This document shows positions 1 to 5,946 of a DNA stretch of 8,912 nucleotides, piece after piece (position 1 is the stretch's first letter; every line of letters starts with the position of its first letter). The notes under the pieces are model-generated. The model was not told where the DNA came from and searched no databases. It saw only the letters and a program-made list of their open reading frames with translations. Position numbers and translations under genes: made by a program. This DNA comes from Burkholderiales bacterium (GTDB taxonomy: Bacteria; Pseudomonadota; Gammaproteobacteria; Burkholderiales; Burkholderiaceae_C). The DNA lies in contig CANJKD010000057.1 of the NCBI GenBank assembly GCA_947474415.1, forward strand, positions 1 through 8,912, given 5' to 3'.

Positions 1-129
1 CCACCTGGGTATGGAACAGCATCAGGGTGTCGTGGTGCAGCGGCGTGTGGGTGCCAGCCGGGCCGAACCAGAACGACGAGAGGCGCGCCAGTTCCGCGCG
101 GTCACAGACCTCGGGCAGGGTGCCGATGT
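1..129 (-). pseudogene. 5'-truncated cupin_8/JmjC-like protein fragment
   Basis: Reading the minus strand from base 129 toward base 1 gives an uninterrupted stretch containing IGTLPEVCDRAEL, then SSFWFGPAGTHTPLHHD, then TLMLFHTQV. The WFGPAGTxTPLHHD segment is the hallmark of cupin_8/JmjC-type Fe(II)/2-oxoglutarate oxygenase-like proteins, and its HxD supplies two metal ligands. The protein continues off the left edge. Upstream, the same frame runs only to a TAG at 206-208, has no ATG, GTG or TTG, and turns into Pro/Ala/Ser-rich sequence unlike the family. These proteins normally have well over a hundred residues before this motif, but apbC begins at 245 on the other strand. The 5' part therefore seems deleted or displaced. 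Family recognition is fairly secure. Pseudogene status is inferred: a frameshift, an assembly join or an unusual start cannot be excluded. Confidence 0.6.
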
Positions 130-199
130 CCTTTGCAGAACACCGGACTTTGTCATCCTGGTTCGCTGTGTGCGATGGGCTGGCGGGCGGGGCTGGCAG

Positions 200-229
200 T
201 TGGCGCTAGACTTTAGTGCCTTCTACTTT
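200..229 (+). promoter_or_regulatory. weak candidate sigma70-type promoter for apbC
   Basis: TTGGCG (200-205) and TACTTT (224-229) lie 18 bp apart, ending 15 bp before the apbC ATG. The match to consensus is poor, especially at -10. Use of this site would leave a leader of only about 9 nt, which fits the lack of a visible purine-rich ribosome binding site before 245. This is tentative. Confidence 0.22.
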
Positions 230-244
230 GCAACGCGTACCCCC

Positions 245-1336
245 ATGTCCCTCAGCGAAACAGCCGTCTCTGACGCCATCAAGACCATCATCGACCCGAA
301 CACCGGCAAGGATTTCGTTTCGACGCGGCAGCTGAAAAACCTGCGCATCGAAGGCGGCGACGTCGCGTTCGACGTGGAACTCGGCTACCCGGCGAAGAGC
401 CAGATCGCCGGCCTGCGCAAGGCGCTGATCGCGGCAGTGCGCACGGTACCGGGGGTGGCCAATGTGAGCGCGAACCTGGCCACGCGGGTCACGCCGCATG
501 CGGTGCAGCGCGGCGTGCCACTGCTGCCGAAGGTGAAGAACATCGTGGCGGTGGCGTCGGGCAAGGGCGGCGTCGGCAAGAGCACGACGGCGGTGAATCT
601 GGCACTGGCGCTCGCCGCCGAAGGCGCCAAGGTCGGCATCCTCGATGCCGACATCTACGGCCCGAGCCAGCCGATGATGATGGGCATCACCGGCAGCCCC
701 GAAAGTGCCGACGGCAAGACCATGGAGCCGATGGAGAACTACGGCGTGCAGGTCATGTCGATCGGCTTCCTGGTTGATTCCGACAGCCCGATGATCTGGC
801 GCGGACCGATGGCCACGCAGGCGCTGGAGCAGTTGCTGCGCCAGACCAACTGGGCCGAGCTCGACTACCTGATCGTCGACATGCCGCCCGGCACCGGCGA
901 CATCCAGCTCACGCTCAGCCAGCGCGTGCCGCTGACCGGTGCGGTGATCGTGACCACGCCGCAAGACATCGCGCTGCTCGACGCCAAGAAGGGCATCAAG
1001 ATGTTCGAGAAGGTCGGCGTGCCGATCCTCGGCATCGTCGAGAACATGGCGGTGCACGTGTGCGAAAACTGCGGCCATGTGGAGCACATCTTCGGCGAGG
1101 AAGGCGGCAAGCGCCTGGCGGCCGAATACGAAATGGACTACCTCGGCGCGCTGCCGCTGAACCTGTCGATCCGGTTGCAAGCCGACAATGGCCGGCCCAG
1201 TGTGGTGAGCGAGCCGGACGGCGAGATTGCCGGCCTGTACAAGAGCGTGGCGCGGCAGGTGGCCGTGAAGATCTCGCAGCGGGCGAAAGACTTTTCCTCC
1301 AAGTTCCCGAGCATCTCGATCTCGAAAGACACCTGA
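245..1336 (+). CDS. apbC: Iron-sulfur cluster carrier protein ApbC (Mrp/NBP35 family P-loop ATPase)
   Basis: This encodes 363 residues, the usual length for the family. Mrp/ApbC proteins bind a [4Fe-4S] cluster at a dimer interface and pass it to apo-enzymes in the cytoplasm, driven by ATP. Residues 1-90 form the MIP18/DUF59-type N-terminal domain. The deviant Walker A motif GKGGVGKST is at 106-114, followed by the ILDADIYGPS segment and the MPPGTGD motif typical of Mrp. The CENC pair (Cys273, Cys276) is the cluster-binding CxxC. I chose the ATG at 245 because the DUF59 domain starts right after it. The frame is open back to base 11, but those residues are unlike the family and lie opposite the cupin fragment. 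No clear ribosome binding site is visible. The gene is followed at once by two hairpins and is not obviously co-transcribed with the FDH genes, though those encode several Fe-S proteins it could serve (inference). Confidence 0.95.
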   Translation: MSLSETAVSDAIKTIIDPNTGKDFVSTRQLKNLRIEGGDVAFDVELGYPAKSQIAGLRKALIAAVRTVPGVANVSANLATRVTPHAVQRGVPLLPKVKNIVAVASGKGGVGKSTTAVNLALALAAEGAKVGILDADIYGPSQPMMMGITGSPESADGKTMEPMENYGVQVMSIGFLVDSDSPMIWRGPMATQALEQLLRQTNWAELDYLIVDMPPGTGDIQLTLSQRVPLTGAVIVTTPQDIALLDAKKGIKMFEKVGVPILGIVENMAVHVCENCGHVEHIFGEEGGKRLAAEYEMDYLGALPLNLSIRLQADNGRPSVVSEPDGEIAGLYKSVARQVAVKISQRAKDFSSKFPSISISKDT

Positions 1337-1348
1337 GAGCCTCTCAGG
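1332..1348 (+). terminator. perfect hairpin spanning the apbC stop codon
   Basis: CCTGAGAG and CTCTCAGG are exact 8-nt inverted arms around a single C, forming a 17-nt palindrome that includes the apbC TGA (1334-1336). No T-tract follows, so this is not a classical intrinsic terminator. It may act as a 3'-end stabiliser or work with the next hairpin. Confidence 0.4.
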
Positions 1349-1364
1349 CCCCGGTCGGCGCCCG

Positions 1365-1388
1365 GCGTTGGCGCAAAAACGCCAACGC
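1365..1388 (+). terminator. second strong hairpin after apbC
   Basis: GCGTTGGCG (1365-1373) and CGCCAACGC (1380-1388) are perfect 9-nt arms around a CAAAAA loop. The stem is GC-rich and stable, but no T-run follows on the plus strand. It plausibly helps end or protect the apbC transcript, though a Rho-dependent or RNA-processing role is equally possible. Confidence 0.4.
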
Positions 1389-1393
1389 AGTAC

Positions 1394-1477
1394 TTCACCG
1401 AGGCGCGGAGTTTGCGGAGTTGCGCCGAGTTGAGAAGAAGGCGTTTACTCTGCGCGACTCCGTCCCGCTGCGGTGAA
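1394..1477. repeat. 84-bp imperfect palindromic element, MITE-like or dispersed repeat
   Basis: The ends TTCACCG (1394-1400) and CGGTGAA (1471-1477) are exact inverted repeats. Inside them GCGGAGTTGCGCCGAG (1414-1429) pairs with CTCTGCGCGACTCCGT (1448-1463) with few mismatches. The left arm also holds degenerate direct repeats of the unit GCGGAGTT. The composition recalls the GCAGAG-rich palindromic repeats scattered through many proteobacterial genomes; that resemblance is from memory. The element codes for nothing recognisable. Confidence 0.5.
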
Positions 1478-1492
1478 TGAATTTGATTCATT
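1476..1492. promoter_or_regulatory. AT-rich dyad upstream of the FDH accessory operon
   Basis: AATGAAT and ATTCATT are perfect 7-nt arms around TTG, in an otherwise very GC-rich stretch about 70 bp before the first operon gene. The symmetry suits a dimeric regulator. It matches neither an FNR box (TTGAT-N4-ATCAA) nor another operator I know. The rest of 1493-1561 shows only a 5-bp stem (1514-1528) and no convincing promoter. Confidence 0.3.
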
Positions 1493-1561
1493 TGAGCGCA
1501 CTCACCTCTTCCGAGCGTTTTCCACGCTGGCGCCTGCGGTTCGTGCCGCCATACTGAGTTC

Positions 1562-2068
1562 ATGCCTGACGCCGCCACCGCAACGCCCAGCACGCGCCCC
1601 GCCGTTCGCGTGGCCGTGTTGATGGAGCGCGAGGCCACTCCGAACCGCTGGGAAGACTGGCGCTTCCGGCTCGCCGATGTGGTGCTACACGAAGACGTGT
1701 TCGGTACAGTGCCGCGCGTGCTGCGCGACGACGGCAAGACCTGCCACACGCTGTTTCCCGGGTTCACTCTCGAACTGTTCCGTGACGAGGCCGAGGGTTA
1801 TCACCTGAACCTCAGTTCGGGTGCGCCGGTGTGGTTTGTGGTCTGGCGCATCGATGACGAAGACCCGTCCCGCGCCTGGCCCGAAACCGTGAGCCTGTCG
1901 TACAACGAAGCCGGGCGCCGACTCGACGCGCAGGAGCGGGTCGACAACGTACCGCTTCCGGCCGAGCTGGTGGCGTGGTTGCAGGCCTATACCGACGAGC
2001 ACTACCGGCCGGAGCCGAAGCGGCGCCGCCGCCCGCAATCGTTCCTGCCGCCTGAGCAGCGGCGGTGA
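1562..2068 (+). CDS. DUF3305 family protein, FDH accessory
   Basis: This 168-residue protein has no signal peptide or membrane segment, so it should be cytoplasmic. The conserved core covers about residues 15-140. It opens with RVAVLMERE followed by WEDWRF, and ends with PLPAELVAWLQAYTDEHY before a basic, Arg-rich tail. This is the DUF3305 pattern, a family of unknown biochemical role found beside Tat-exported formate dehydrogenases and paired with DUF3306. It is the first gene of the packed operon here. Its TGA (2066-2068) is overlapped by the GTG (2065-2067) of the next gene in a GTGA junction. The ATG at 1562 has only a weak TGAG before it. A start at the internal ATG (codon 21) would cut into the conserved strand, so 1562 is preferred. 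The family assignment rests on motif and context; a role in FDH maturation is inference. Confidence 0.8.
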   Translation: MPDAATATPSTRPAVRVAVLMEREATPNRWEDWRFRLADVVLHEDVFGTVPRVLRDDGKTCHTLFPGFTLELFRDEAEGYHLNLSSGAPVWFVVWRIDDEDPSRAWPETVSLSYNEAGRRLDAQERVDNVPLPAELVAWLQAYTDEHYRPEPKRRRRPQSFLPPEQRR

Positions 2069-2391
2069 GTCGCATCTTGATGAGGCTGTACCTCGCGGCT
2101 GCGGCCGCTGTTGCAGTTGTTGCAGCCGCTGCAGTTCGCGTCATGGCAGGTGAGCTACGGGCCGGGCCGCTCCACCGCTCGCCGCAGACCACCAAGCGCC
2201 ACGCCGTCGACGGCAAGGCCTTCTACGCCGTGGCCGCGCCCTGCTGCGACCCGTCCAATGACTTGTACGACGCGTGCGGCCAGCAGTTCTGGTCACCTGA
2301 CGGCGGCATCAGTGGGCGCGTTGATGGCCATCGTTCCGAGATCCATGTCGGTCCCCGCGAGGGTGAAACCGTCTGGTGGGACGCGCGGTGA
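2065..2391 (+). CDS. small predicted exported protein between DUF3305 and DUF3306 (DUF6970-like pattern)
   Basis: From the GTG at 2065 this gives 108 residues; the ATG at 2080 is an alternative. Arg3 and Arg7 precede an Ala/Val-rich hydrophobic stretch (about 8-28), so a signal peptide or membrane anchor is likely and the rest probably faces the periplasm. Residues 52-88 hold AFYAVAAPCCD, then LYDACG, then PDGGISGRVDG. That recalls a small secreted domain I remember as DUF6970, in which a CCD...LYDA.G motif is followed by PDGG..GR.DG. Two Cys usual in that pattern appear to be lost, being W76 and R90 here. Codons in the middle follow the strong GC3 bias of the neighbours, which argues for a real gene. 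It overlaps both neighbours by GTGA junctions, so translation is probably coupled. Function is unknown, and the family resemblance comes from memory. Confidence 0.6.
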   Translation: MSRILMRLYLAAAAAVAVVAAAAVRVMAGELRAGPLHRSPQTTKRHAVDGKAFYAVAAPCCDPSNDLYDACGQQFWSPDGGISGRVDGHRSEIHVGPREGETVWWDAR

Positions 2392-3035
2392 ACGGCGACC
2401 GCGCTGACGGTTTTCTGTCGCGCTGGGCGCGCCGCAAGGAGCAGGCGCGTGCCGGCGAGGTGCTTGCCACCGAGGCCTTGGTGCCGGCGCCGCCAGCGCC
2501 TGCCCTTGTACCTGCGGTCGAAGTCGCCGAAGCGCGAGCTGCGCCTACCGAAACCGCTGCCGAAGCCCCGACCGAGCCGCTGCCGACGATGGCCGATGTG
2601 GCCCTGCTGACGAGCGAATCCGACTTCTCGCGCTTCGTGTCGCCTGGCGTCGACGACGGCGTGAAACGCGCGGCGATGAAGAAGCTGTTTACCGACCCGC
2701 ACTTCAATGTGATGGACGGCCTGGACACCTACATCGACGATTACGGCAAGCCCGACCCGATTCCGTTGGCGATGCTGCGGCAGATGAACCAGGCCAAGTT
2801 CCTGCGCCTGTTCGATGATGACGACGACGAGGCTGAAGCCGCGAACCAGCCAGGCCTTGCGAGCGGCGCGCTTTTGACGGACCCGCGGACCGAATCGCGG
2901 ATCGAACCGCCGACCGACCCGAACATCGACCCCACCTCCGACCCGAGGCCCAGCCCCAATGACGACTCTGATCTGCGACTGCAACAAGACGATGCCGATC
3001 GACGCCCAGGGCCTGATCAAGGCCTTGGGGCCTGA
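2388..3035 (+). CDS. DUF3306 family protein, FDH accessory
   Basis: This 215-residue protein reads from the GTG at 2388 (TGA of the previous gene at 2389-2391). A GGTGGGA sequence at 2375-2381 lies 6 bp upstream and supports this start; a GTG four codons earlier is less well placed. Near the N-terminus FLSRWARRK is the conserved DUF3306 opening. A Pro/Ala/Glu-rich linker (about 28-66) follows, then the core with DFSRFV (80-84 region), KRAAMKKLFTDPHFNVMDGL and IPLAMLRQM, and an acidic run of five Asp (143-147). No signal peptide is seen. The family recurs with DUF3305 and a polyferredoxin next to formate dehydrogenases; its role is unknown. The tail past about residue 150 is low-complexity with repeated DPR/DPN/DPT units. 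Its last 25 residues are read out of frame over the start of the polyferredoxin gene, so the native stop may have been lost. Confidence 0.82.
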   Translation: MNGDRADGFLSRWARRKEQARAGEVLATEALVPAPPAPALVPAVEVAEARAAPTETAAEAPTEPLPTMADVALLTSESDFSRFVSPGVDDGVKRAAMKKLFTDPHFNVMDGLDTYIDDYGKPDPIPLAMLRQMNQAKFLRLFDDDDDEAEAANQPGLASGALLTDPRTESRIEPPTDPNIDPTSDPRPSPNDDSDLRLQQDDADRRPGPDQGLGA

Positions 3036-5256
3036 TGCCGGCGTCGGGCTGACCACCGTTCACACGACGCTGTGCCGGCGTGAGGCCGGTGCCTTCCAGC
3101 GCGCGGCCAAGAGCGGTGATGACCTGCTCGTCGCCTGCACGCAGGAGAGCCGGCTGTTTCTCGAGCTGAATGCGCAGACCGAAGGCGCGCCGGGCCTGGC
3201 CGAGCGGCCGATCCGCTTCGTCAATATCCGCGAGACCGGCGGTTGGTCAAGCGGTGCCAAGGCGCAGCCGGCATCGGTGATGCCAAAGATGGCGGCGCTG
3301 ATCGCGTTGGCGCAATTGCCCGACGCCGAGCCGGTGGCCACCGTCAGCTACGCCTCGGCCGGCCGCGTGCTGGTGATCGGTGCCGCCGGCCGGGCGATGC
3401 GCGCCGCGCAAATGCTGGCTGACAAGCTCGACGTGAGCCTGCTGCTGAACCAGGCTGACGCCGCCGGTGCGGCCGCGTTGCCGCAGCAGCGCGAACTGGC
3501 GGTGCACGCCGGCACGGTGGCCGGGATCAGCGGCTGGCTCGGCGCCTTCGAGGTGAGCTGGACCCATGCGAACCCGATCGATCTCGACCTGTGCACGCGC
3601 TGCAATGCCTGCGTCGCCGCCTGCCCCGAAAGCGCAATCGACTTCAGCTACCAGATCGACATGGCGAAGTGCGGCAGCCACCGCGACTGCGTGCGCGTCT
3701 GCGAGGCGGCCGGTGCGATCGACTTCCAGCGTGCGCCGCAAACCATCAGCGAAAACTTCGACCTCGTGCTCGACCTCGGCGACGTACCCCTGATCACGCT
3801 GCACCAGCCGCCGCAAGGCTACTTCTATGCGGCCGACGACGCGGCGCTGATGCGCGCCGTGCTGCAACTGCGCGAGAGCATCGGCGAGTTCGAGAAGCCC
3901 AAGTTCTTCCAGTACAAGCAGAAGATCTGCGCCCACAGCCGCAACGAACAGATCGGCTGCACCGCGTGCATCGACGTGTGTTCGGCGCAGGCGATTCGCA
4001 GCGATGCATCGATGAAGGGCAGGGCAACCACGGGCCTCGGTGCGCTCGGGGCGGGCAAAGGCAGGATGGACGCCGTCGGCGGCGGCATCGTGGTCGAGCC
4101 ACACCTGTGCGTGGGCTGCGGGGCCTGCACCACGGTCTGCCCGAGCGGTGCGATCAGCTATGCCACGCCGCGCCCGGACGAGCAGGGCAGGCGCATCCGC
4201 ACGCTGCTCGGCACGTACGCGCGCGCCGGCGGCAACGCGCTGGGCGGGCCGGCCGCGCTGCTGGTCCACAGCCGGGGCGCGGGGCAGGAACTGATAGGCG
4301 CACTCGGACGCGCGGCGCGTTCGGCTTCGGTCAATCCAGCCGTGCAAGGACTGCCGGCGCGGGTGCTGCCCATCGACGTGTGGCATACCGCATCGACCGG
4401 CATCGAGTTGTGGTTGTCGGCGGTCGCGTTCGGCGCCTCGCAGGTCTGGGTGCTGATGACCGAAGAAGAGGCGCCCGCCTATCGCGCGGCGGTGGCGGCG
4501 CAGATGCAGGTGGCGCAGGCCATCGTCACCGGAATGGGCTTGGCCGGCGAGCACTTTCGCATCGTGCAGGCCAGCGATGCGGCGTCGCTCGACACGGCCT
4601 TGCGCGCCGCGCCGGCGCAGGTGGTGGCGCGCGCCGCCACCTTCAGCGTGCAGGCCGACAAGCGCGCCACGCTCGACCTGGCGATCGACCACTTGTTGCT
4701 GAACGCCAGCCCGCAGGGCATGGCCCCCGACACGCCTTCGCGTGGTCCCCCGGAGGGGGCGCAAGCCGCTTCGGGCGGCTTGGCGAGGCCAGAGTCGATC
4801 GCGCTGCCCGCACCAGCCAGCCCGTTCGGCAACCTGATCGTCGATGCCGAGCGCTGCACGATGTGCCTGAGTTGCGTCAGCGCCTGCCCCGAGGCCGCGC
4901 TGGCCGACAACCCGGACAAACTGGAGTTGCGCTTCATCGAAAAGAACTGCGTGCAGTGCGGCCTTTGCGCCAGCACCTGCCCCGAGCAGGCGATCACGCT
5001 CGAGCCGCGCCTCTGGTTGGCCGACAGTGGCAAGGCGCGCAAGCAGTTGCGCGTGCTGAATGCGACCGAGCCCTACCGATGCGTTCGCTGCGACAAGCCC
5101 TTCGGCACGCTGAAGGCGATCGAAGTGATGATGGGCAAGCTGGCCGAACACCCGATGTTCCAGGGTGATGCAGCGAAGCGCCTGCAGATGTGCAGCGACT
5201 GCCGCGTGATCGACCTGCACAGCAACCCGAACGAAGTCAGGATCACCGACCTGTGA
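2959..5256 (+). CDS. Multi-cluster 4Fe-4S polyferredoxin of the FDH accessory operon
   Basis: This 765-residue cytoplasmic protein has no signal peptide and probably carries electrons or helps mature the FDH. In order: an N-terminal Cys-rich part (ICDC at 6-8, Cys39, Cys60); a Rossmann-like stretch (about 134-155, VLVIGAAGRAMRAA); cluster motif Cys212/215/218/222; a variant motif Cys238-x5-Cys244-x3-Cys248 with His241 where a Cys is expected; Cys324-x9-Cys334-x2-Cys337-x3-Cys341; Cys384/387/390/394; an alpha/beta domain (about 430-585); two adjoining motifs Cys633/636/639/643 and Cys664/667/670/674; and a C-terminal CxxC pair (708/711, 745/748) resembling a zinc ribbon. The ATG at 2959 has GAGG ten bases upstream and starts the conserved MTTLICDCN. 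It overlaps DUF3306 by 77 nt and the TorD gene by 4 nt. A palindromic repeat is read through at codons 595-609. The cluster count is read from motifs; the exact function is unknown. Confidence 0.88.
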   Translation: MTTLICDCNKTMPIDAQGLIKALGPDAGVGLTTVHTTLCRREAGAFQRAAKSGDDLLVACTQESRLFLELNAQTEGAPGLAERPIRFVNIRETGGWSSGAKAQPASVMPKMAALIALAQLPDAEPVATVSYASAGRVLVIGAAGRAMRAAQMLADKLDVSLLLNQADAAGAAALPQQRELAVHAGTVAGISGWLGAFEVSWTHANPIDLDLCTRCNACVAACPESAIDFSYQIDMAKCGSHRDCVRVCEAAGAIDFQRAPQTISENFDLVLDLGDVPLITLHQPPQGYFYAADDAALMRAVLQLRESIGEFEKPKFFQYKQKICAHSRNEQIGCTACIDVCSAQAIRSDASMKGRATTGLGALGAGKGRMDAVGGGIVVEPHLCVGCGACTTVCPSGAISYATPRPDEQGRRIRTLLGTYARAGGNALGGPAALLVHSRGAGQELIGALGRAARSASVNPAVQGLPARVLPIDVWHTASTGIELWLSAVAFGASQVWVLMTEEEAPAYRAAVAAQMQVAQAIVTGMGLAGEHFRIVQASDAASLDTALRAAPAQVVARAATFSVQADKRATLDLAIDHLLLNASPQGMAPDTPSRGPPEGAQAASGGLARPESIALPAPASPFGNLIVDAERCTMCLSCVSACPEAALADNPDKLELRFIEKNCVQCGLCASTCPEQAITLEPRLWLADSGKARKQLRVLNATEPYRCVRCDKPFGTLKAIEVMMGKLAEHPMFQGDAAKRLQMCSDCRVIDLHSNPNEVRITDL
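4745..4784. repeat. in-frame double-hairpin palindromic repeat inside the polyferredoxin gene
   Basis: Two hairpins lie back to back. CCCCC (4747-4751) pairs with GGGGG (4755-4759) around GGA. CAAGCCGC (4762-4769) pairs with GCGGCTTG (4775-4782) around TTCGG, a UUCG-type loop. The stretch is translated as a Gly/Ala/Pro-rich linker between two domains, which fits an inserted REP-like repeat tolerated in frame. I see no second copy in this window. Confidence 0.55.
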
Positions 5257-5879
5257 CGACCTCCACGCTTCATTTCAACCCCCCGGACGACAGCGAAGAA
5301 TTGGCCCGCGCAGAGGTCTACGGCCTGCTCGCAAGCCTGTTCAACGCGCCGCCTTCCACCGAGCTGTACGACAGCCTCAGGGTGGCGGTGACCGAGGCGC
5401 CGGCGCCGGGTGGCTTCCTGGAGGCGAACTGGTCGTCGCTGGTGGCGGCGTCGCGGCGTTTGAGCCTGGACCAGGCTGCCGACGAATACGTCGCCCTGTT
5501 CCAGGGCATCGGCAAGCCTGAGATCTTTCTGTACGGCTCGTACTTCATCGCCGGCCACCTGAACGAGAAGCCGTTGGTCGAACTGCGCCACGACCTTGCG
5601 GCGCTCGGCCTGGAGCGGCCGGCGCGTGTGCTGCAGACCGAAGACCACATGGCAGGCCTGTGCGAGGTGATGCGCTACCTGATTGCCGGTGACGACGCCG
5701 GAATCAGCAACCTTGGCAGTCAGCAGCGCTTCTTCAACCGCCACCTGCGGGCCTGGAACGAGGTGCTGTGGGACACGATCACTGCGCACCCGCAGGCCGA
5801 CTTCTACACCGCCGTGGCTGGGTTCGCGCGCGACTTTTTCGCGGTCGAGGCACAGGGTTTCGATCTGCTGGAGGCCTGA
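5253..5879 (+). CDS. TorD/DmsD-family molybdoenzyme chaperone for formate dehydrogenase
   Basis: This 208-residue protein matches the length and all-helical character of the TorD (Nitrate_red_del) family. These cytoplasmic chaperones bind the Tat signal or apo-form of a molybdoenzyme and hold it until the cofactor is inserted. Recognisable motifs are LARAEVYGLLASLF (17-30), the DEYVALFQGIGKPEIFLYGS block (77-96), YFIAGHLNEKPLVELRHDL (97-115) and EDHMAGLCEVMRYLI (130-144). The start is the GTG at 5253, overlapping the polyferredoxin TGA (5254-5256) as GTGA, with AGGA (5239-5242) about 10 bp upstream. The frame is open further up to 5190, but those residues lie inside the previous gene and are unlike the family. 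The natural client is the FDH catalytic subunit encoded 460 bp downstream, and possibly the small Tat protein between them. It resembles the chaperone called FdhT at Shewanella FDH loci. Confidence 0.9.
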   Translation: MTTSTLHFNPPDDSEELARAEVYGLLASLFNAPPSTELYDSLRVAVTEAPAPGGFLEANWSSLVAASRRLSLDQAADEYVALFQGIGKPEIFLYGSYFIAGHLNEKPLVELRHDLAALGLERPARVLQTEDHMAGLCEVMRYLIAGDDAGISNLGSQQRFFNRHLRAWNEVLWDTITAHPQADFYTAVAGFARDFFAVEAQGFDLLEA

Positions 5880-5896
5880 TCGGCCCGTCTTTTCTT
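5873..5896 (+). terminator. weak terminator-like hairpin at the end of the TorD gene
   Basis: GGCC (5873-5876) and GGCC (5882-5885) can pair around the stop codon region and are followed by a pyrimidine run TCTTTTCTT (5888-5896). The 4-bp stem is short, so at most this is partial attenuation between the accessory genes and fdhX-fdhA. Confidence 0.25.
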
Positions 5897-5946
5897 GTCC
5901 GGCAACCCGATGACCGCCTCGAACGCACTCTTACGGATTGACCCTG

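Noticed and set aside
11..244. N-terminal extension of apbC by 78 codons
   Set aside because: The residues are unlike any Mrp protein, lie opposite the cupin fragment, and the DUF59 domain starts right after the ATG at 245.
206..1180. Long open frame antisense to apbC
   Set aside because: It is the usual shadow in GC-rich DNA: His/Arg/Ala-rich, no recognisable motif, while the plus strand encodes a clear ApbC.
2868..2960. Possible tandem repeat in the DUF3306 tail DNA
   Set aside because: The DPR/DPN/DPT units are irregular in length and sequence. It is low-complexity coding DNA, not a clean repeat array.
3247..5220. 657-codon open frame antisense to the polyferredoxin gene
   Set aside because: Low-complexity Arg/Ala/His composition and no domain. 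It mirrors the strong codon bias of the real gene.
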